A stretch of 40,076 bases of DNA from Deltaproteobacteria bacterium RBG_13_43_22 (GCA_001797675.1 MGQB01000030.1:1-40076), one strand, 5' to 3'; counted from the first letter of the stretch, positions 25,005-34,477 are shown. Translations and numbers: made by a program. The notes: generated by a model from the sequence alone, not told the origin.

Positions 25005-26030
25005 ATGCGCATTGCCATGCTGTCACCGATTGCCTGGCGAACGCCGCCGCGACATTACGGCCCCTGGGAAAGCGTGGTCTCTCTTTTGACCGAGGGGCTG
25101 GTCTCGCGCGGCTATGATGTTACCCTCTTTGCAACCGGTGATTCGGAAACAAGCGGCAAGCTGCATGCCGTTTGCGCCCGGGGCTATGAAGAAGACCGCT
25201 CCATACTGCCAAAAGTTTGGGAATGCCTGCATATTTCGGAACTCTTTGAGCATGCCGATGATTTTGAACTTATTCATAATCATTTTGACTTTTTGCCCTT
25301 GACCTATACCGGCCTTATCACCACCCCGTTCGTGGCCACCATTCATGGCTTTTCATCGCCAGGGATTTTGCCTGTTTATAAAAAATATAACCACAAGGTA
25401 TTTTATGTTTCCATCAGCGATGCCGACCGGTCTCCGGATCTTGACTATATCAAAACCATCCATCACGGCATAGATCTGAAGCAGTTTGATTTTCAGCCTG
25501 AACCGGATGATTATCTCCTCTTTTTCGGTCGCATTCACCCTGACAAGGGAGCCGGAGAGGCCCTTGAAATTTCCCGGGCCTGCAATAAAAAGCTGATCAT
25601 GGCCGGAATCATTCAGGATGAAGCGTACCATCACCAATACGTCGAACCGTACCTGGACGAACAGTGTGCGGTCTATGTCGGCAGCGTCGGGCCGATTCAG
25701 CGAAACCTGCTGCTTAAACAAGCCTACGCGCTTCTCCATCCCATCAATTTCAATGAGCCTTTCGGACTGTCCGTTGTCGAATCCATGGCCTGCGGCACCC
25801 CCGTAATCGCCTTTAACCGGGGGAGCATGCCTGAACTGATCGAAAACGGCAAAACCGGTTTTCTGGTTACCACGGTGTATGAGGCCATCAATGCTGTGGC
25901 TCATATAAAAGATATTGATCGAGCCTGCTGTCGCCGCCGTGTTGAACAGTACTTCACTGTCGATCGTATGGTTGAAGAATATATTCGGGTCTATGAAACC
26001 ATTCTTGAAAAGAGAGGAACACCGAAATAG
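25005..26030 (+). CDS. GT4-type glycosyltransferase
   Basis: 341 residues with GT-B fold features: N-terminal PIAWRTPPRHYGPWESVVSLLTEGL (nucleotide-sugar transferases acting on GDP- or UDP-sugars), HNHFDFLPL, FFGRIHPDKGAGEALEI, and the canonical E-x7-E region NEPFGLSVVESMACGTPVIAFNRGSMPELI. ATG 25005 is used since AGGA lies 6 nt upstream; a TTG directly before it would add one residue. The gene is 15 nt behind the first glycosyltransferase and 3 nt before the GH130 gene, so they share an operon. Donor and acceptor are not known. A cytoplasmic location is expected. Confidence 0.93.
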   Translation: MRIAMLSPIAWRTPPRHYGPWESVVSLLTEGLVSRGYDVTLFATGDSETSGKLHAVCARGYEEDRSILPKVWECLHISELFEHADDFELIHNHFDFLPLTYTGLITTPFVATIHGFSSPGILPVYKKYNHKVFYVSISDADRSPDLDYIKTIHHGIDLKQFDFQPEPDDYLLFFGRIHPDKGAGEALEISRACNKKLIMAGIIQDEAYHHQYVEPYLDEQCAVYVGSVGPIQRNLLLKQAYALLHPINFNEPFGLSVVESMACGTPVIAFNRGSMPELIENGKTGFLVTTVYEAINAVAHIKDIDRACCRRRVEQYFTVDRMVEEYIRVYETILEKRGTPK

Positions 26031-26033
26031 ACG

Positions 26034-26975
26034 ATGACGACTCAAGCTCCCATTATAAAACGTTATAAAAAAAATCCCATTCTCACCAAAGAGGATGTCC
26101 CCTACCCTGTGGCCACAGTCCACAATGCCGGTATCGTCAAGCAGAACGGCCGCTATATAATGCTTTTCAGGTCGCATTTGCAAAACGGGCGCTCTATCAT
26201 CGGCAGGGCCGACAGTGAGGATGGTTTTTCCTTCACGGTCCACCCTGAACCCTTTCTCACACCGGCCAAGGACAACATTTTTGCGGCCTATGAGGAGTTC
26301 GGAGTCGAGGACCTCCGCATAAACCCTGTGGAGGGCGAATATCTTCTCACTTACAGCGCCTACTCCCGGCACGGGGTGCGCATCGCACTGGCCCGGACAA
26401 AAGACTTTATAAGCATTGAGCGCGTCGCGCTGATCACCCAGGCCGACCTTCGCAATGTGGTTATATTCCCCGAGAAATTTCAAGGACGATACGCGCGTCT
26501 GGACCGGCCGCATTCCGAAATTTCACCCTGGTCCATCTGGATTTCATATTCCCCGGACCTGGTGCACTGGGGTGATTCACAGGTGATTATGAAGCCGGTT
26601 CCCTATCACTGGGATGAAATGAAGATCGGGCCCGGCACACCGCCCTTCAAAACCGATCAAGGCTGGCTGCATATTTACCATGGAGTCTTTAAGACAATGG
26701 CCGGTGCGGTGTATCGCCTGGGCGCGGCTCTGCACAACCTTAATGATCCGGGGGAAATCATTGGCGTTTCCGATCAGTGGATACTGCAGCCTGAGGATCC
26801 CTGGGAAGTGAGCGGTTATGTACCCAATGTTGTTTTTACCTGCGGCGCTGTACCGGAAGATGACGGGACGATAAAGATTTACTGGGGCGCCGCGGATACC
26901 GTCATGTGCGTCGGTACGGCAGTGATAGACGAGTTAGTCCAGTTATGTCTCACCAAGACCAGGGCGGCGCTGTAA
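26034..26975 (+). CDS. GH130 family mannoside phosphorylase-like enzyme
   Basis: 313 residues with the five-bladed propeller pattern of GH130: FGVEDLRINPVEGEYLLTYSAYS holds the catalytic Asp region (ED.R), DRPHSEISPW and KIGPGTPPFKTDQGWLHIYHG are the phosphate and sugar binding stretches, and SGYVPNVVFTCG..DDGTIKIYWGAADT closes the fold. GH130 enzymes phosphorolyse or hydrolyse beta-1,4- or beta-1,2-mannosides. No signal peptide, so it is cytoplasmic. It lies 3 nt behind the GT4 gene. Whether it is a phosphorylase or a hydrolase cannot be decided by eye. Confidence 0.92.
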   Translation: MTTQAPIIKRYKKNPILTKEDVPYPVATVHNAGIVKQNGRYIMLFRSHLQNGRSIIGRADSEDGFSFTVHPEPFLTPAKDNIFAAYEEFGVEDLRINPVEGEYLLTYSAYSRHGVRIALARTKDFISIERVALITQADLRNVVIFPEKFQGRYARLDRPHSEISPWSIWISYSPDLVHWGDSQVIMKPVPYHWDEMKIGPGTPPFKTDQGWLHIYHGVFKTMAGAVYRLGAALHNLNDPGEIIGVSDQWILQPEDPWEVSGYVPNVVFTCGAVPEDDGTIKIYWGAADTVMCVGTAVIDELVQLCLTKTRAAL

Positions 26976-26992
26976 ACAAGGAGAATAATAAG

Positions 26993-27081
26993 TCTGGATG
27001 CTGGATAAAATCAGAGACCGATACTGGATAACAATCCAAAATCCAGTATCTAGAATCCAGCATCCAGTATCCAGTATCATC
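26993..27081. repeat. Spacer hairpin repeat (ccagtatc word family)
   Basis: TGGATGCTGGATA and GATACTGGATA words (26995-27030) oppose repeated ATCCAGTATC and ATCCAGCATC words (27041-27079). The same words appear at 34410-34477 and 36042-36126. It separates the two GH130 genes. Confidence 0.75.
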
Positions 27082-27179
27082 CGACCAGAGGCGGTTAATC
27101 TCGTATTTTCGAAAAACTTAGAGATAATTTTTCAGATTGAACATTGTAAGAATCTAACCCTATCAAGGAGTCCTGTTTA

Positions 27180-28658
27180 ATGATCCAAAAAAAACCTTTC
27201 TCTTTATTAGTTAAACGAAAAAAGAATAAACTCTTAGGGGATTCCTCCCGCGTCATTACCCGGCTTCATTTACCGGACGGTGAGTATCGCATTCCTAAGA
27301 TCATTCAACGCATAGCGGATTTGCCCGACACAACAGCCGATCACATTCTCGCCCAAATATTGATTGATTTTTCCCAACGGCACAAAAACATCAAAGGTAT
27401 TTTTGCGCGTCACCTGAATGAGGTCAAAGAATATATTCCTCGGGAAACCGTGCTTAGCGAGACCAAAATGGCTCTCATCGGGGCTTATTTTACTATGGAG
27501 TACTCCATTGAATCGGCGGCCCTTTTTAACCCTTCCATTGTCCCTCATCCCGATCAAAACCATCTTGACAAGGGCAGTTTGCGCTTTATCATGAGCCTGC
27601 GGGCAACCGGCGAAGGTCATATTTCCTCGATTGTATTTCGTGGCGGTTTTCTTGACTCGGACAACAGGGTTCTCTTCGACCCGACCAGCGATTACGTCGA
27701 AACACCGGAGGTCCATTTAGATTCGGCTTACGACCGCCATCTCTTTGATCTGAAGCTTCTCGAAATGGAAGCCAGTAATGAGGTAACCGCTCATCTCCTT
27801 GGCCAGTTGCCGGAAGTTTTCACTTATAACGAATTAAAAAATAAAATTGAATCGCTTCGCACGACCCCGATTTTCCCGATTCCGCACCAAAATAAAATCT
27901 TCGAAGTTATGGATTGGCTGATCAATTCCAATTATGAAATAAACTTCCACCCCCATCATCGAATTTCCGAACGGGTTATCTTTCCCGTTTCGAAAAACGA
28001 GAGCCGAGGGATTGAAGACGCCCGCTTTGTGAGATTTATCGATGATAATGGTGAGGTTACTTACTACGCGACCTATACGGCTTATAATGATTTGACTATT
28101 TTGCCCCAGCTGATTACCACCAAAGAATTTATTAATTTTAATATAATAACCCTCAACGGTAAAGCCGTACAAAACAAAGGTATGGCTCTCTTCCCGCGTA
28201 AAATTGACGGCCGCTACGTCATGCTTTCCCGCCAGGACGGTGAAAACAATCAGATCATGTTCTCGGAAAATATCCATTTCTGGCAGGAGTCCAAAATCAT
28301 ACAAGAACCAACCCGTCCCTGGGAATTTATTCAGATCGGCAACTGCGGCTCACCCTTGGAGACCGATGAAGGATGGCTGGTACTCACCCACGGTGTCGGG
28401 CCTATGCGTCAGTATTGCATTGGCGCCATTCTGCTTGATCTTGAAAATCCGGCAAAAATCATCGCCCGTCTGGAAGAACCGTTACTCTCCCCGCATGAGG
28501 AAGAGCGCGAGGGATATGTCCCCAATGTCGTTTATAGCTGCGGATCTATTATCCACAACAACGAGCTGGTCATTCCCTATGCCATGGCTGATTTCATGTC
28601 CGGCATAGCAACCGTTGGAGTAAGGGAATTAATCAACTCCATGCAACCGGTGGAATAG
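27180..28658 (+). CDS. GH130-like protein with N-terminal extension
   Basis: 492 residues. About 140 N-terminal residues precede the GH130 propeller, which shows RGIEDARFVRF..GEVTYYATYTAYN (catalytic ED.R), GMALFPRKIDGRYVMLSRQD, QIGNCGSPLETDEGWLVLTHG and REGYVPNVVYSCG. The extension is typical of larger GH130 subgroups. The start ATG follows AAGGAG. It is separated from the first GH130 gene by 204 nt holding a hairpin repeat, but has the same direction and is surely functionally linked. Substrate is unknown; mannose-containing glycans are the family theme. The two GH130 copies are only distantly alike, so they likely act on different linkages. Confidence 0.9.
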   Translation: MIQKKPFSLLVKRKKNKLLGDSSRVITRLHLPDGEYRIPKIIQRIADLPDTTADHILAQILIDFSQRHKNIKGIFARHLNEVKEYIPRETVLSETKMALIGAYFTMEYSIESAALFNPSIVPHPDQNHLDKGSLRFIMSLRATGEGHISSIVFRGGFLDSDNRVLFDPTSDYVETPEVHLDSAYDRHLFDLKLLEMEASNEVTAHLLGQLPEVFTYNELKNKIESLRTTPIFPIPHQNKIFEVMDWLINSNYEINFHPHHRISERVIFPVSKNESRGIEDARFVRFIDDNGEVTYYATYTAYNDLTILPQLITTKEFINFNIITLNGKAVQNKGMALFPRKIDGRYVMLSRQDGENNQIMFSENIHFWQESKIIQEPTRPWEFIQIGNCGSPLETDEGWLVLTHGVGPMRQYCIGAILLDLENPAKIIARLEEPLLSPHEEEREGYVPNVVYSCGSIIHNNELVIPYAMADFMSGIATVGVRELINSMQPVE

Positions 28659-28714
28659 ATGTATTGGGGCGCATCGGACGGTAAGGCAACTCATGGTTCT
28701 AAAACAAATAAAAG

Positions 28715-29287
28715 TTACCCCCAGATTTCCTTTTTTCTGGAATTGCGGCCGGAATTTTTTAATCCGTTGCTGGTCTTTGAATGGTTGTTGGCCGGAGATT
28801 TCGGAGGCAACCCGAATTTTTCTCTCAAGCGCTGGTTGACTATTTCCGGGACCAGTCCGTCAATATTTCCCCCCAGAGAGGCTGCCTCTTTGATGATGGT
28901 TGAACTGATGTAAAACCATTTATAATCGGTCATCATAAAAACCATCTCAACTTTTTGGTTCAATTTTCGATTTATCAGGGAATACTGGAATTCGTACTCA
29001 AAATCCGATAAGGCCCTCAAACCCCTTAAAACAATATTGGTTTCCCGGCGCTGGACGTAATCCACCAATAAACCCTGGAAATGATCGATTTCAATCCGGG
29101 AATAATCCTTCAGGACTGTTTTCAGGATGTCAACCCGTTCTTCCAGGGTAAACAGAGGTTTTTTCCCCGGATTGATGGCGATGGCTATAACAATTTTATC
29201 GAATATCGAAAGGCCCCGACGAAGCAAACTGAGGTGCCCGTTGGTGATGGGATCAAAAGAACCCGGATAAATAGCAACACGACTCAT
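28715..29287 (-). CDS. coaD: Phosphopantetheine adenylyltransferase (PPAT)
   Basis: 190 residues. Catalyses 4'-phosphopantetheine plus ATP to dephospho-CoA, the penultimate step of CoA synthesis, in the cytoplasm. The nucleotidyl-transferase motif is GSFDPITNGHLSL, with RGLRALSDFEYEFQ and the ISSTIIKEAASLGGNIDGLVP motif downstream. The normal length is about 160; here a basic tail of about 30 residues (NNHSKTSNGLKNSGRNSRKKE) is added, probably unstructured. It ends the leftward operon, 8 nt behind rsmD, and converges with the GH130 gene. Confidence 0.96.
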   Translation of the reverse strand: MSRVAIYPGSFDPITNGHLSLLRRGLSIFDKIVIAIAINPGKKPLFTLEERVDILKTVLKDYSRIEIDHFQGLLVDYVQRRETNIVLRGLRALSDFEYEFQYSLINRKLNQKVEMVFMMTDYKWFYISSTIIKEAASLGGNIDGLVPEIVNQRLREKFGLPPKSPANNHSKTSNGLKNSGRNSRKKEIWG

Positions 29288-29295
29288 ATGATTTT

Positions 29296-29853
29296 TTACC
29301 CTTTCATGAATTTATAAAAGGAAACCCTGGTCCGGCCATAGCGACGTTGATCCCCTATTCCCCAATCCCCCACTTTTTCAGGTATAGGTTCTTTTAAATC
29401 GTGTTCCAGAACCAGAATCCCAGTTTCTTTGAGCACCGGAAGGCTCAACAACGATGAAGCGATGGAATTGCACCACCCCTGTCCATACGGGGGGTCCATA
29501 AAAACAAGATCGAAGGGACCACCGGTCTTGTTTAAAAAATGAACCCCTCGAGAAAGGTCCCGTTGGATCAATCGAGAACTTTCTTCCATCTTCAAACGGC
29601 GGATATTTTCCCGAAGGCAATCAACCGCCGGTCGGGAAAACTCAATAAAAACAGCCGTACCGCCCCACCGGCTCAAGGCCTCCAATCCCAAGGCCCCGCT
29701 CCCGGCAAATAAGTCAGCCACGTTTAGAAAAGGGCCGATGGGTTCCAGAATATTAAAAATCGCTTCCCGGATCCGATCTTGAGTCGGACGCGTTTGCCGG
29801 CCCTTCAGGGGAGCCAAATGATGCCCTTTGCATGTCCCGGCAATGATTCGCAT
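29296..29853 (-). CDS. rsmD: 16S rRNA (guanine966-N2)-methyltransferase RsmD
   Basis: 185 residues. SAM-dependent methyltransferase of 16S rRNA G966. Seen: MRIIAGTCKGHHLAPLKG..TRPTQDRIREAIFNIL at the start, the SAM motif VADLFAGSGALGLEALSRWG, and the catalytic DPPY motif (FMDPPYGQGW). The start MRIIAG at 29853 is chosen because it is the family's N-terminus; an open frame to 29907 would begin in a spacer hairpin repeat. rsmD-coaD is a very common gene pair. Confidence 0.95.
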   Translation of the reverse strand: MRIIAGTCKGHHLAPLKGRQTRPTQDRIREAIFNILEPIGPFLNVADLFAGSGALGLEALSRWGGTAVFIEFSRPAVDCLRENIRRLKMEESSRLIQRDLSRGVHFLNKTGGPFDLVFMDPPYGQGWCNSIASSLLSLPVLKETGILVLEHDLKEPIPEKVGDWGIGDQRRYGRTRVSFYKFMKG

Positions 29854-29862
29854 AAAATACCA

Positions 29863-29955
29863 ACGAGGGACGAGGGATAAAGGACGACAGATGTAAAAAC
29901 ACGCCAAACTACTGCTTAAAACTCGTTTCTCGTCTTGCGTCCTTCATCCCTCGTA
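29863..29955. repeat. Spacer hairpin repeat (cgaggga/tccctcgt word family)
   Basis: Arm 29863-29890 (ACGAGGGACGAGGGATAAAG, then GACGACAG) opposes 29921-29955, which carries CTCGTTTCTCGTC, GTCCTTCATCCCTCGT. It fills the asd-rsmD spacer. Confidence 0.75.
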
Positions 29956-29960
29956 TTTAA

Positions 29961-30974
29961 CTAAACCGCTCTCTGTGCCCAGAGTTCGGCGATCTGGACG
30001 GCGTTGGTGGCCGCCCCCTTGCGAATATTGTCGGACACGACCCACATGGCGATCCCTTTTTCATGGGAAAGGTCTTCCCGGATACGGCCGACAAAGACTT
30101 CGTCTTTTCCTTCGGACACCAAAGCGGTCGGGTATACCTTATTGGCCACATCATCCATGACCACCACTCCCGGGGCGGTTCGAAGGAGGTCTTTCACTTC
30201 CTGCGGGGTAATCTTTTTGTCGGTTTCAATATAGACCGCTTCCGAGTGGCCGTAAAAGACCGGTACCCGAACCGTTGTGGCCGAAATCCTGATGGAATCA
30301 TCTTCCAGAATCTTGCGGGTTTCATTGACCATCTTCATCTCTTCCTTGGTATAATCGTTTTCCAGAAAGATATCGATGTGAGGCAGGCAGTTATAGGCGA
30401 TTTGATACGGATAAACCTTCATTTCCGGTTCCTTGCCCGCCAATAGATCCGTAATCTGATTTTTCAATTCAAAGATCGCCTTTTGTCCGGTTCCGGATAC
30501 CGCCTGATAGGTGGACACAATGATCCGCTTGATCCGGGTCTGATTGTGAATCGGCTTCAGGGCCACCACCATCTGGATGGTCGAACAATTCGGGTTGGCT
30601 ATAATACCAGGGCCGGCGACAATACGGTGGGGGTTGCATTCCGGCACCACTAACGGGATCTTGGGGTCCATACGGAAAGCGCTGGAATTATCAATCACCA
30701 CACATCCGGTCTGGGCCGCATGGGGAGCGAACTTCAGGCTGGTCGAGGCCCCGGCGGAAAACAAGGCAATCTCCATGTCTTGGAAAGAATTTTCTTTCAA
30801 TTCTTCAACCGGTATCGCCTTGCCCTTATAGGGTAAAGTTTTGCCTACCGAACGGGCCGAAGCCAAAAATCTAATATTCTTTATCGGGAAATCCCTTTCT
30901 TCCAGACAACGAATCATCTGATTTCCCACCGCACCGGTGGCCCCGGCCACCGCCACATTCCATGATCGACTCAT
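29961..30974 (-). CDS. asd: Aspartate-semialdehyde dehydrogenase
   Basis: 337 residues. Reduces aspartyl-4-phosphate with NADPH to aspartate semialdehyde, the branch point to lysine/diaminopimelate, threonine and methionine. Visible marks: GATGAVGNQM for NADP binding, SAGASTS, IDNSSAFRM, the catalytic Cys130 in ANPNCSTIQ, and VPVFYGHSEA. Length is normal. It follows leuB in the operon with a 164-nt spacer containing repetitive words. Asd in the leucine operon is a known deltaproteobacterial order. Confidence 0.96.
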   Translation of the reverse strand: MSRSWNVAVAGATGAVGNQMIRCLEERDFPIKNIRFLASARSVGKTLPYKGKAIPVEELKENSFQDMEIALFSAGASTSLKFAPHAAQTGCVVIDNSSAFRMDPKIPLVVPECNPHRIVAGPGIIANPNCSTIQMVVALKPIHNQTRIKRIIVSTYQAVSGTGQKAIFELKNQITDLLAGKEPEMKVYPYQIAYNCLPHIDIFLENDYTKEEMKMVNETRKILEDDSIRISATTVRVPVFYGHSEAVYIETDKKITPQEVKDLLRTAPGVVVMDDVANKVYPTALVSEGKDEVFVGRIREDLSHEKGIAMWVVSDNIRKGAATNAVQIAELWAQRAV

Positions 30975-31002
30975 TATGCACCTTCCTTAATATTATGAAA
31001 AT

Positions 31003-31096
31003 AGGGTTCAAAGATTCCAGGATTCGAGGGTTCAAGGGATTACCGGTCTGAAATACAAGGTACAAGGTTCAAGAAAAACCGTACACCTTACATCTT
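31003..31096. repeat. Spacer tract of repeated words (ggttcaag / acaaggt)
   Basis: The leuB-asd spacer has GGGTTCAA, GATTCCAGGATTCGAGGGTTCAAGGG and ACAAGGTACAAGGTTCAAG words. Inverted pairing is weaker than in the other spacers (AAGGTAC with GTACACCTT). Confidence 0.45.
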
Positions 31097-31138
31097 ATAC
31101 CAATAGCCTTTTAGAACTCTGGCCCTTCTTAGCCTCTT

Positions 31139-32197
31139 TTACAAGTAGGACACAACCAGGTCTCCAACCTCCTGAGTCGTATATCCCATCTTCCCGGCGG
31201 TCAGGTCTTTGATGTCATTTTTAACCACGGCCCGAATAGCTTTTTCCACCTGGAGGGCAGCTTGTTCCAGTCCCAGATGAACCAGCATCATCTGGGCGGC
31301 CCCGATGGCCGCCAGGGGATTGATGATATTTTTTCCCGTATATTTGGGAGCCGAGCCGCCGATGGGCTCGAACATGGACACCCCCTGAGGATTGATATTT
31401 CCTCCGGCGGCAATGCCCATGCCCCCCTGGATCATGGCCCCCAGGTCGGTGATAATATCTCCAAATAAATTATCGGTGACAATTACATCAAACCATTCCG
31501 GGTTCTTGACCATCCACATGCAGACCGCATCCACATGGGCATAATCGATGGTGACCTGGGGATATTCTTTGGCCACCTCATGAAAAACCCGATCCCAGAG
31601 ATCAGAAGCAAAAGTCAGGACATTGGTCTTTCCACATAGGGTAAGTTTGCGTTTCCTGTTCCGCTTTTGACAAAGCTCAAAGGCATAGCGGATGCAGCGT
31701 TCCACTCCTTTGCGGGTATTGACGGATTCCTGAACAGCCACTTCATCGGCCGTCCCTTTTTTCAGAAAGCCCCCTGCCCCGGCATAAAGGCCTTCGGTGT
31801 TCTCTCGAATGACGATAAAATCGATGTCCTCCGGCCTTTTATTTTTTAAAGGCGTTTCCACTCCGGGATATAGAATAACCGGCCTTAAATTGATATATTG
31901 ATCCAGATCAAAACGCAGTTTCAGCAGCAAACCCTTTTCCAGGATACCGGGTTTTACTTCCGGATGGCCGATGGCCCCCAGATAAATGGCGTCCATTTTC
32001 TTTAGCTCGGCCAATTCGGCATCCGGGAGGATGTCCCCGGTTTTCAAATAGCGCTTACCGCCTAAATCAAAAGGGATAAAAGTAAAAACGCCTTCCCCTT
32101 TTTTTTCCACTGCCTTGAGCACCTTCAGGCCTTCGGCTACCACTTCCGGTCCGGTGCCGTCTCCCGGAATAACAGCAATCTGAAAAGTTTTTCCCAT
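31139..32197 (-). CDS. leuB: 3-isopropylmalate dehydrogenase
   Basis: 352 residues of the isocitrate/isopropylmalate dehydrogenase family: oxidative decarboxylation of 3-isopropylmalate to 2-oxoisocaproate with NAD+, step 3 of leucine synthesis. Seen: [22 protein letters not shown], the lysine region [46 protein letters not shown] (metal Asp residues) and the NAD loop [17 protein letters not shown]. The weak alternative is a tartrate-type dehydrogenase of the same superfamily, but the leuACD neighbours decide. There is a 307-nt gap to leuD, filled mostly by a MITE-like element. Confidence 0.94.
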   Translation of the reverse strand: MGKTFQIAVIPGDGTGPEVVAEGLKVLKAVEKKGEGVFTFIPFDLGGKRYLKTGDILPDAELAELKKMDAIYLGAIGHPEVKPGILEKGLLLKLRFDLDQYINLRPVILYPGVETPLKNKRPEDIDFIVIRENTEGLYAGAGGFLKKGTADEVAVQESVNTRKGVERCIRYAFELCQKRNRKRKLTLCGKTNVLTFASDLWDRVFHEVAKEYPQVTIDYAHVDAVCMWMVKNPEWFDVIVTDNLFGDIITDLGAMIQGGMGIAAGGNINPQGVSMFEPIGGSAPKYTGKNIINPLAAIGAAQMMLVHLGLEQAALQVEKAIRAVVKNDIKDLTAGKMGYTTQEVGDLVVSYL

Positions 32198-32292
32198 CGT
32201 TTTAACCTTTAACCTTTTACCTTTCTACTTTTTCCTCTTGCTTTAGATTCTCACCACTTGAATCTGAGAATTTATCTCTAACTTTTTATCCG

Positions 32293-32505
32293 GTCTGTAG
32301 GGGTCTTGTTTTTGATGTTGTCCACTGATAAGCTATGAGTTTCTTTGCCGGGTCAAAATTCGAACATAGGTCCTAGAGCAGGCCTTCATCATTGATCGAA
32401 ACAGGCTTTGGTGAATGCCCTGCTTCCAATCAACTTAGCTTTTGGGCCGGGATGGGGCGATAAGTCGCCTTTTGGACAACTTCAAAAAACAAGACCTCTA
32501 CAGAC
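32293..32505. mobile_element. MITE-like element with 32/33-bp terminal inverted repeats
   Basis: Left end 32293-32324 begins GTCTGTAGGGGTCTTG and right end 32473-32505, read on the minus strand, begins GTCTGTAGAGGTCTTG; the two ends agree at about 30 of 33 positions (one substitution near position 9, one extra T, one T/A change). The 213-bp body has no open frame of note, and inner inverted pieces (AGCAGG.C.TTCA with its complement at 32416-32431). The right end abuts the leuD stop codon. No target duplication is visible. It could also be a long structured attenuator or an old fold-back element. Confidence 0.65.
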
Positions 32506-33020
32506 TAAAATTTCAAATATATTTGGCTAGGCTTTATATTTTTTTTTATATGCGCGATCAACCCCCCATCATGAATCAATTCCTGCATAAAAGGAGGAAT
32601 CGGTTCAGCCTGGAAATTCATCTTCGAGGTTTGATCTTCAATGATCCCGGTCTGGGCATTAACCTTGACGACATCTCCGGCTTTGATTCTTTGGGCGGCT
32701 TCGGGAGATTCGAAAATCGGGAGTCCCATGTTGATGGCATTGCGATAAAAAATTCGGGCGAAACTTTCGGCAATGACGCAGGAAATCCCCGCAGCCTTAA
32801 TGGCTATCGGGGCATGTTCCCTCGAAGAACCGCTGCCGAAATTTCTTCCGGCCACAATAATATCACCCTTTTGAATCTTCTTTACAAAATCTGGATCGGC
32901 ATCCTCCATACAATGGCGACCCAGTTCCCTGGGGTCCGATGTGGTCAGGTATCGCGCCGGTATGATCACATCCGTATCCACATGGTCTCCAAATTTCCAG
33001 ACCTTTCCGCTATATTTCAT
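32505..33020 (-). CDS. leuD: 3-isopropylmalate dehydratase small subunit
   Basis: 171 residues. Small subunit of isopropylmalate isomerase, which converts 2- to 3-isopropylmalate via the LeuC iron-sulfur subunit. Marks: [48 protein letters not shown] and GDVVKVN. The first half fits the archaeal-type (HACN-like) small subunits of about 165 residues. AAGGGG precedes ATG. The final TAG stop overlaps the end of the MITE-like element, so the element's insertion may have set the C-terminus ([10 protein letters not shown]). Confidence 0.95.
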   Translation of the reverse strand: MKYSGKVWKFGDHVDTDVIIPARYLTTSDPRELGRHCMEDADPDFVKKIQKGDIIVAGRNFGSGSSREHAPIAIKAAGISCVIAESFARIFYRNAINMGLPIFESPEAAQRIKAGDVVKVNAQTGIIEDQTSKMNFQAEPIPPFMQELIHDGGLIAHIKKNIKPSQIYLKF

Positions 33021-33117
33021 TGGTTTCCCCTTCTATATCTAAATCCTCTTCCTTCCTTCAACAGACCCTTCCGATGAAGGGAAAATGGCCTTTTCTCCGA
33101 ACTATGAATTCCGAACT

Positions 33118-34395
33118 TTATCTTTTCTTTTTTTTAGGTAAAGCCTCCACCGGACCAATAACCCCCAGAACGGCTGAAGCGGCGGCAATGGCCGGACCGG
33201 CCAGATACACTTCACTTCCCGGATGACCCATGCGACCGACAAAGTTCCGGTTGGTAGTGGCTATGGCCCGTTCCCCTTGGGCTAAAATGCCCATATAACC
33301 CCCTAAACAGGGACCGCAGGTCGGGGTGCTGATTACGCCGCCGGCTTTCAAGAAAATATCGAACAATCCTTCGGTCATAGCCTGCCGATAGATCCAGGGC
33401 GTGGCCGGGATGATGATCAGCCGCACTCCCTTGGCTATTTTTTGCCCTTTAAGTACCTTGGCGGCGATACGCAGGTCTTCCAGGCGGCCATTGGTGCAAG
33501 ACCCGATCACCGCCTGATCGATGGGGACTTTTCCCACCTTGGATATGGGTCGAGCATTCTCCGGGAGATGAGGGAAAGCCACCTGAGGTTCGATTTCCCC
33601 CAGATTATAGTGCCTGATTTCCCGGTATTCCGCCCCCGGATCGGAATGGTAAATTTTTCCTTTTTTTTTGGAACGTTCTTGAACATAAGCCCGTGTCTTA
33701 TCATCGGGCTCGAAGATACCATTCTTGGCTCCGGCTTCAATGGCCATATTGGCCATGGTAAACCGATCAGCCATGGACAGCCCGGCCAGGGCAGGACCGG
33801 TGAATTCCATGGCCTGGTACCTGGCCCCATCCACCCCGAGGTCGCCGATGGTATAAAGGATCAGGTCCTTGCCGGAGACCCAGGGCCTGCGTTTACCCTG
33901 ATAGACGAGCTTAAGACTTTCAGGGACCTTCAACCAGGTTCGGCCGGTGATCATGGCCGCCCCCAGGTCGGTGCTCCCCATGCCGCTGGCAAAGGCCCCC
34001 AGGGCCCCATAGGTACAGGTATGGCTGTCCGCACCGATTACCAGATCACCGGGCAGGACCAGTCCTTTTTCCGGGAGCAGGGCGTGTTCAATCCCCATTT
34101 CCCCCAATTCAAAATAAAAAGGCAGTTTCTGCTCCCGGGCAAAAAGACGCATTTTTCGACATTGCTCAGCGGCGGCGATATCCTTGTTGGGCACAAAATG
34201 ATCGGGAACAAGCACCACCTTTTTCGGATCAAAGACCTTTCTGGCCCCCGCCTCATAAAAAACATTAATGGCGATGGGAGCCGTGATATCATTGGCCAAG
34301 GCCAAGTCCACCCTGGCCTCAATCAGTTGACCCGGATGGACGGTTTTCACCCCGGCATGTGCCGCTAATATTTTTTCAGTAATGGTTTGAGACAT
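33118..34395 (-). CDS. leuC: 3-isopropylmalate dehydratase large subunit
   Basis: 425 residues, archaeal-type length. Carries the [4Fe-4S] cluster for isomerisation of isopropylmalate. Seen: [12 protein letters not shown] at the start, the [10 protein letters not shown] stretch, [33 protein letters not shown] (first Cys) and [10 protein letters not shown] (Cys pair). The start MSQTITEKI (34395) is preferred over a MLC extension (34404) because AAAGGTG lies 8 nt before it. It is 97 nt from leuD and co-transcribed with leuA. Confidence 0.95.
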   Translation of the reverse strand: MSQTITEKILAAHAGVKTVHPGQLIEARVDLALANDITAPIAINVFYEAGARKVFDPKKVVLVPDHFVPNKDIAAAEQCRKMRLFAREQKLPFYFELGEMGIEHALLPEKGLVLPGDLVIGADSHTCTYGALGAFASGMGSTDLGAAMITGRTWLKVPESLKLVYQGKRRPWVSGKDLILYTIGDLGVDGARYQAMEFTGPALAGLSMADRFTMANMAIEAGAKNGIFEPDDKTRAYVQERSKKKGKIYHSDPGAEYREIRHYNLGEIEPQVAFPHLPENARPISKVGKVPIDQAVIGSCTNGRLEDLRIAAKVLKGQKIAKGVRLIIIPATPWIYRQAMTEGLFDIFLKAGGVISTPTCGPCLGGYMGILAQGERAIATTNRNFVGRMGHPGSEVYLAGPAIAAASAVLGVIGPVEALPKKKKR

Positions 34396-34409
34396 GCATA
34401 ACACCTTTG

Positions 34410-34477
34410 GAATCCAGTTGCCACTATCCAGAATTCAGTATAGAAAATGGGTCTTTATATTCTGGATTCTGAATTCT
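34410..34477. repeat. Spacer hairpin repeat (ccagaattcagta word family)
   Basis: Arm 34410-34442 (GAATCCAGTTGCC, ATCCAGAATTCAGTATA) opposes 34459-34477 (ATTCTGGATTCTGAATTC). It lies in the 88-nt leuA-leuC spacer and shares words with 36042-36126 and 26993-27081. Confidence 0.7.

Noticed and set aside
25353..26513. A 386-residue open frame opposite the GT4 and GH130 genes
   Set aside because: It is antisense to two well-supported genes and has no recognisable motif.
26993..27081. A CRISPR-like array in the spacer between the GH130 genes
   Set aside because: Words are repeated without constant repeat length or unique spacers, and they pair as a hairpin; no cas genes are nearby.
29854..29907. 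An 18-residue N-terminal extension of RsmD
   Set aside because: It is encoded by a spacer hairpin repeat, and MRIIAG is the normal family start.
33442..34368. A long open frame on the plus strand opposite leuC
   Set aside because: It is a shadow of leuC caused by high GC codon bias; there are no motifs and no ribosome site.
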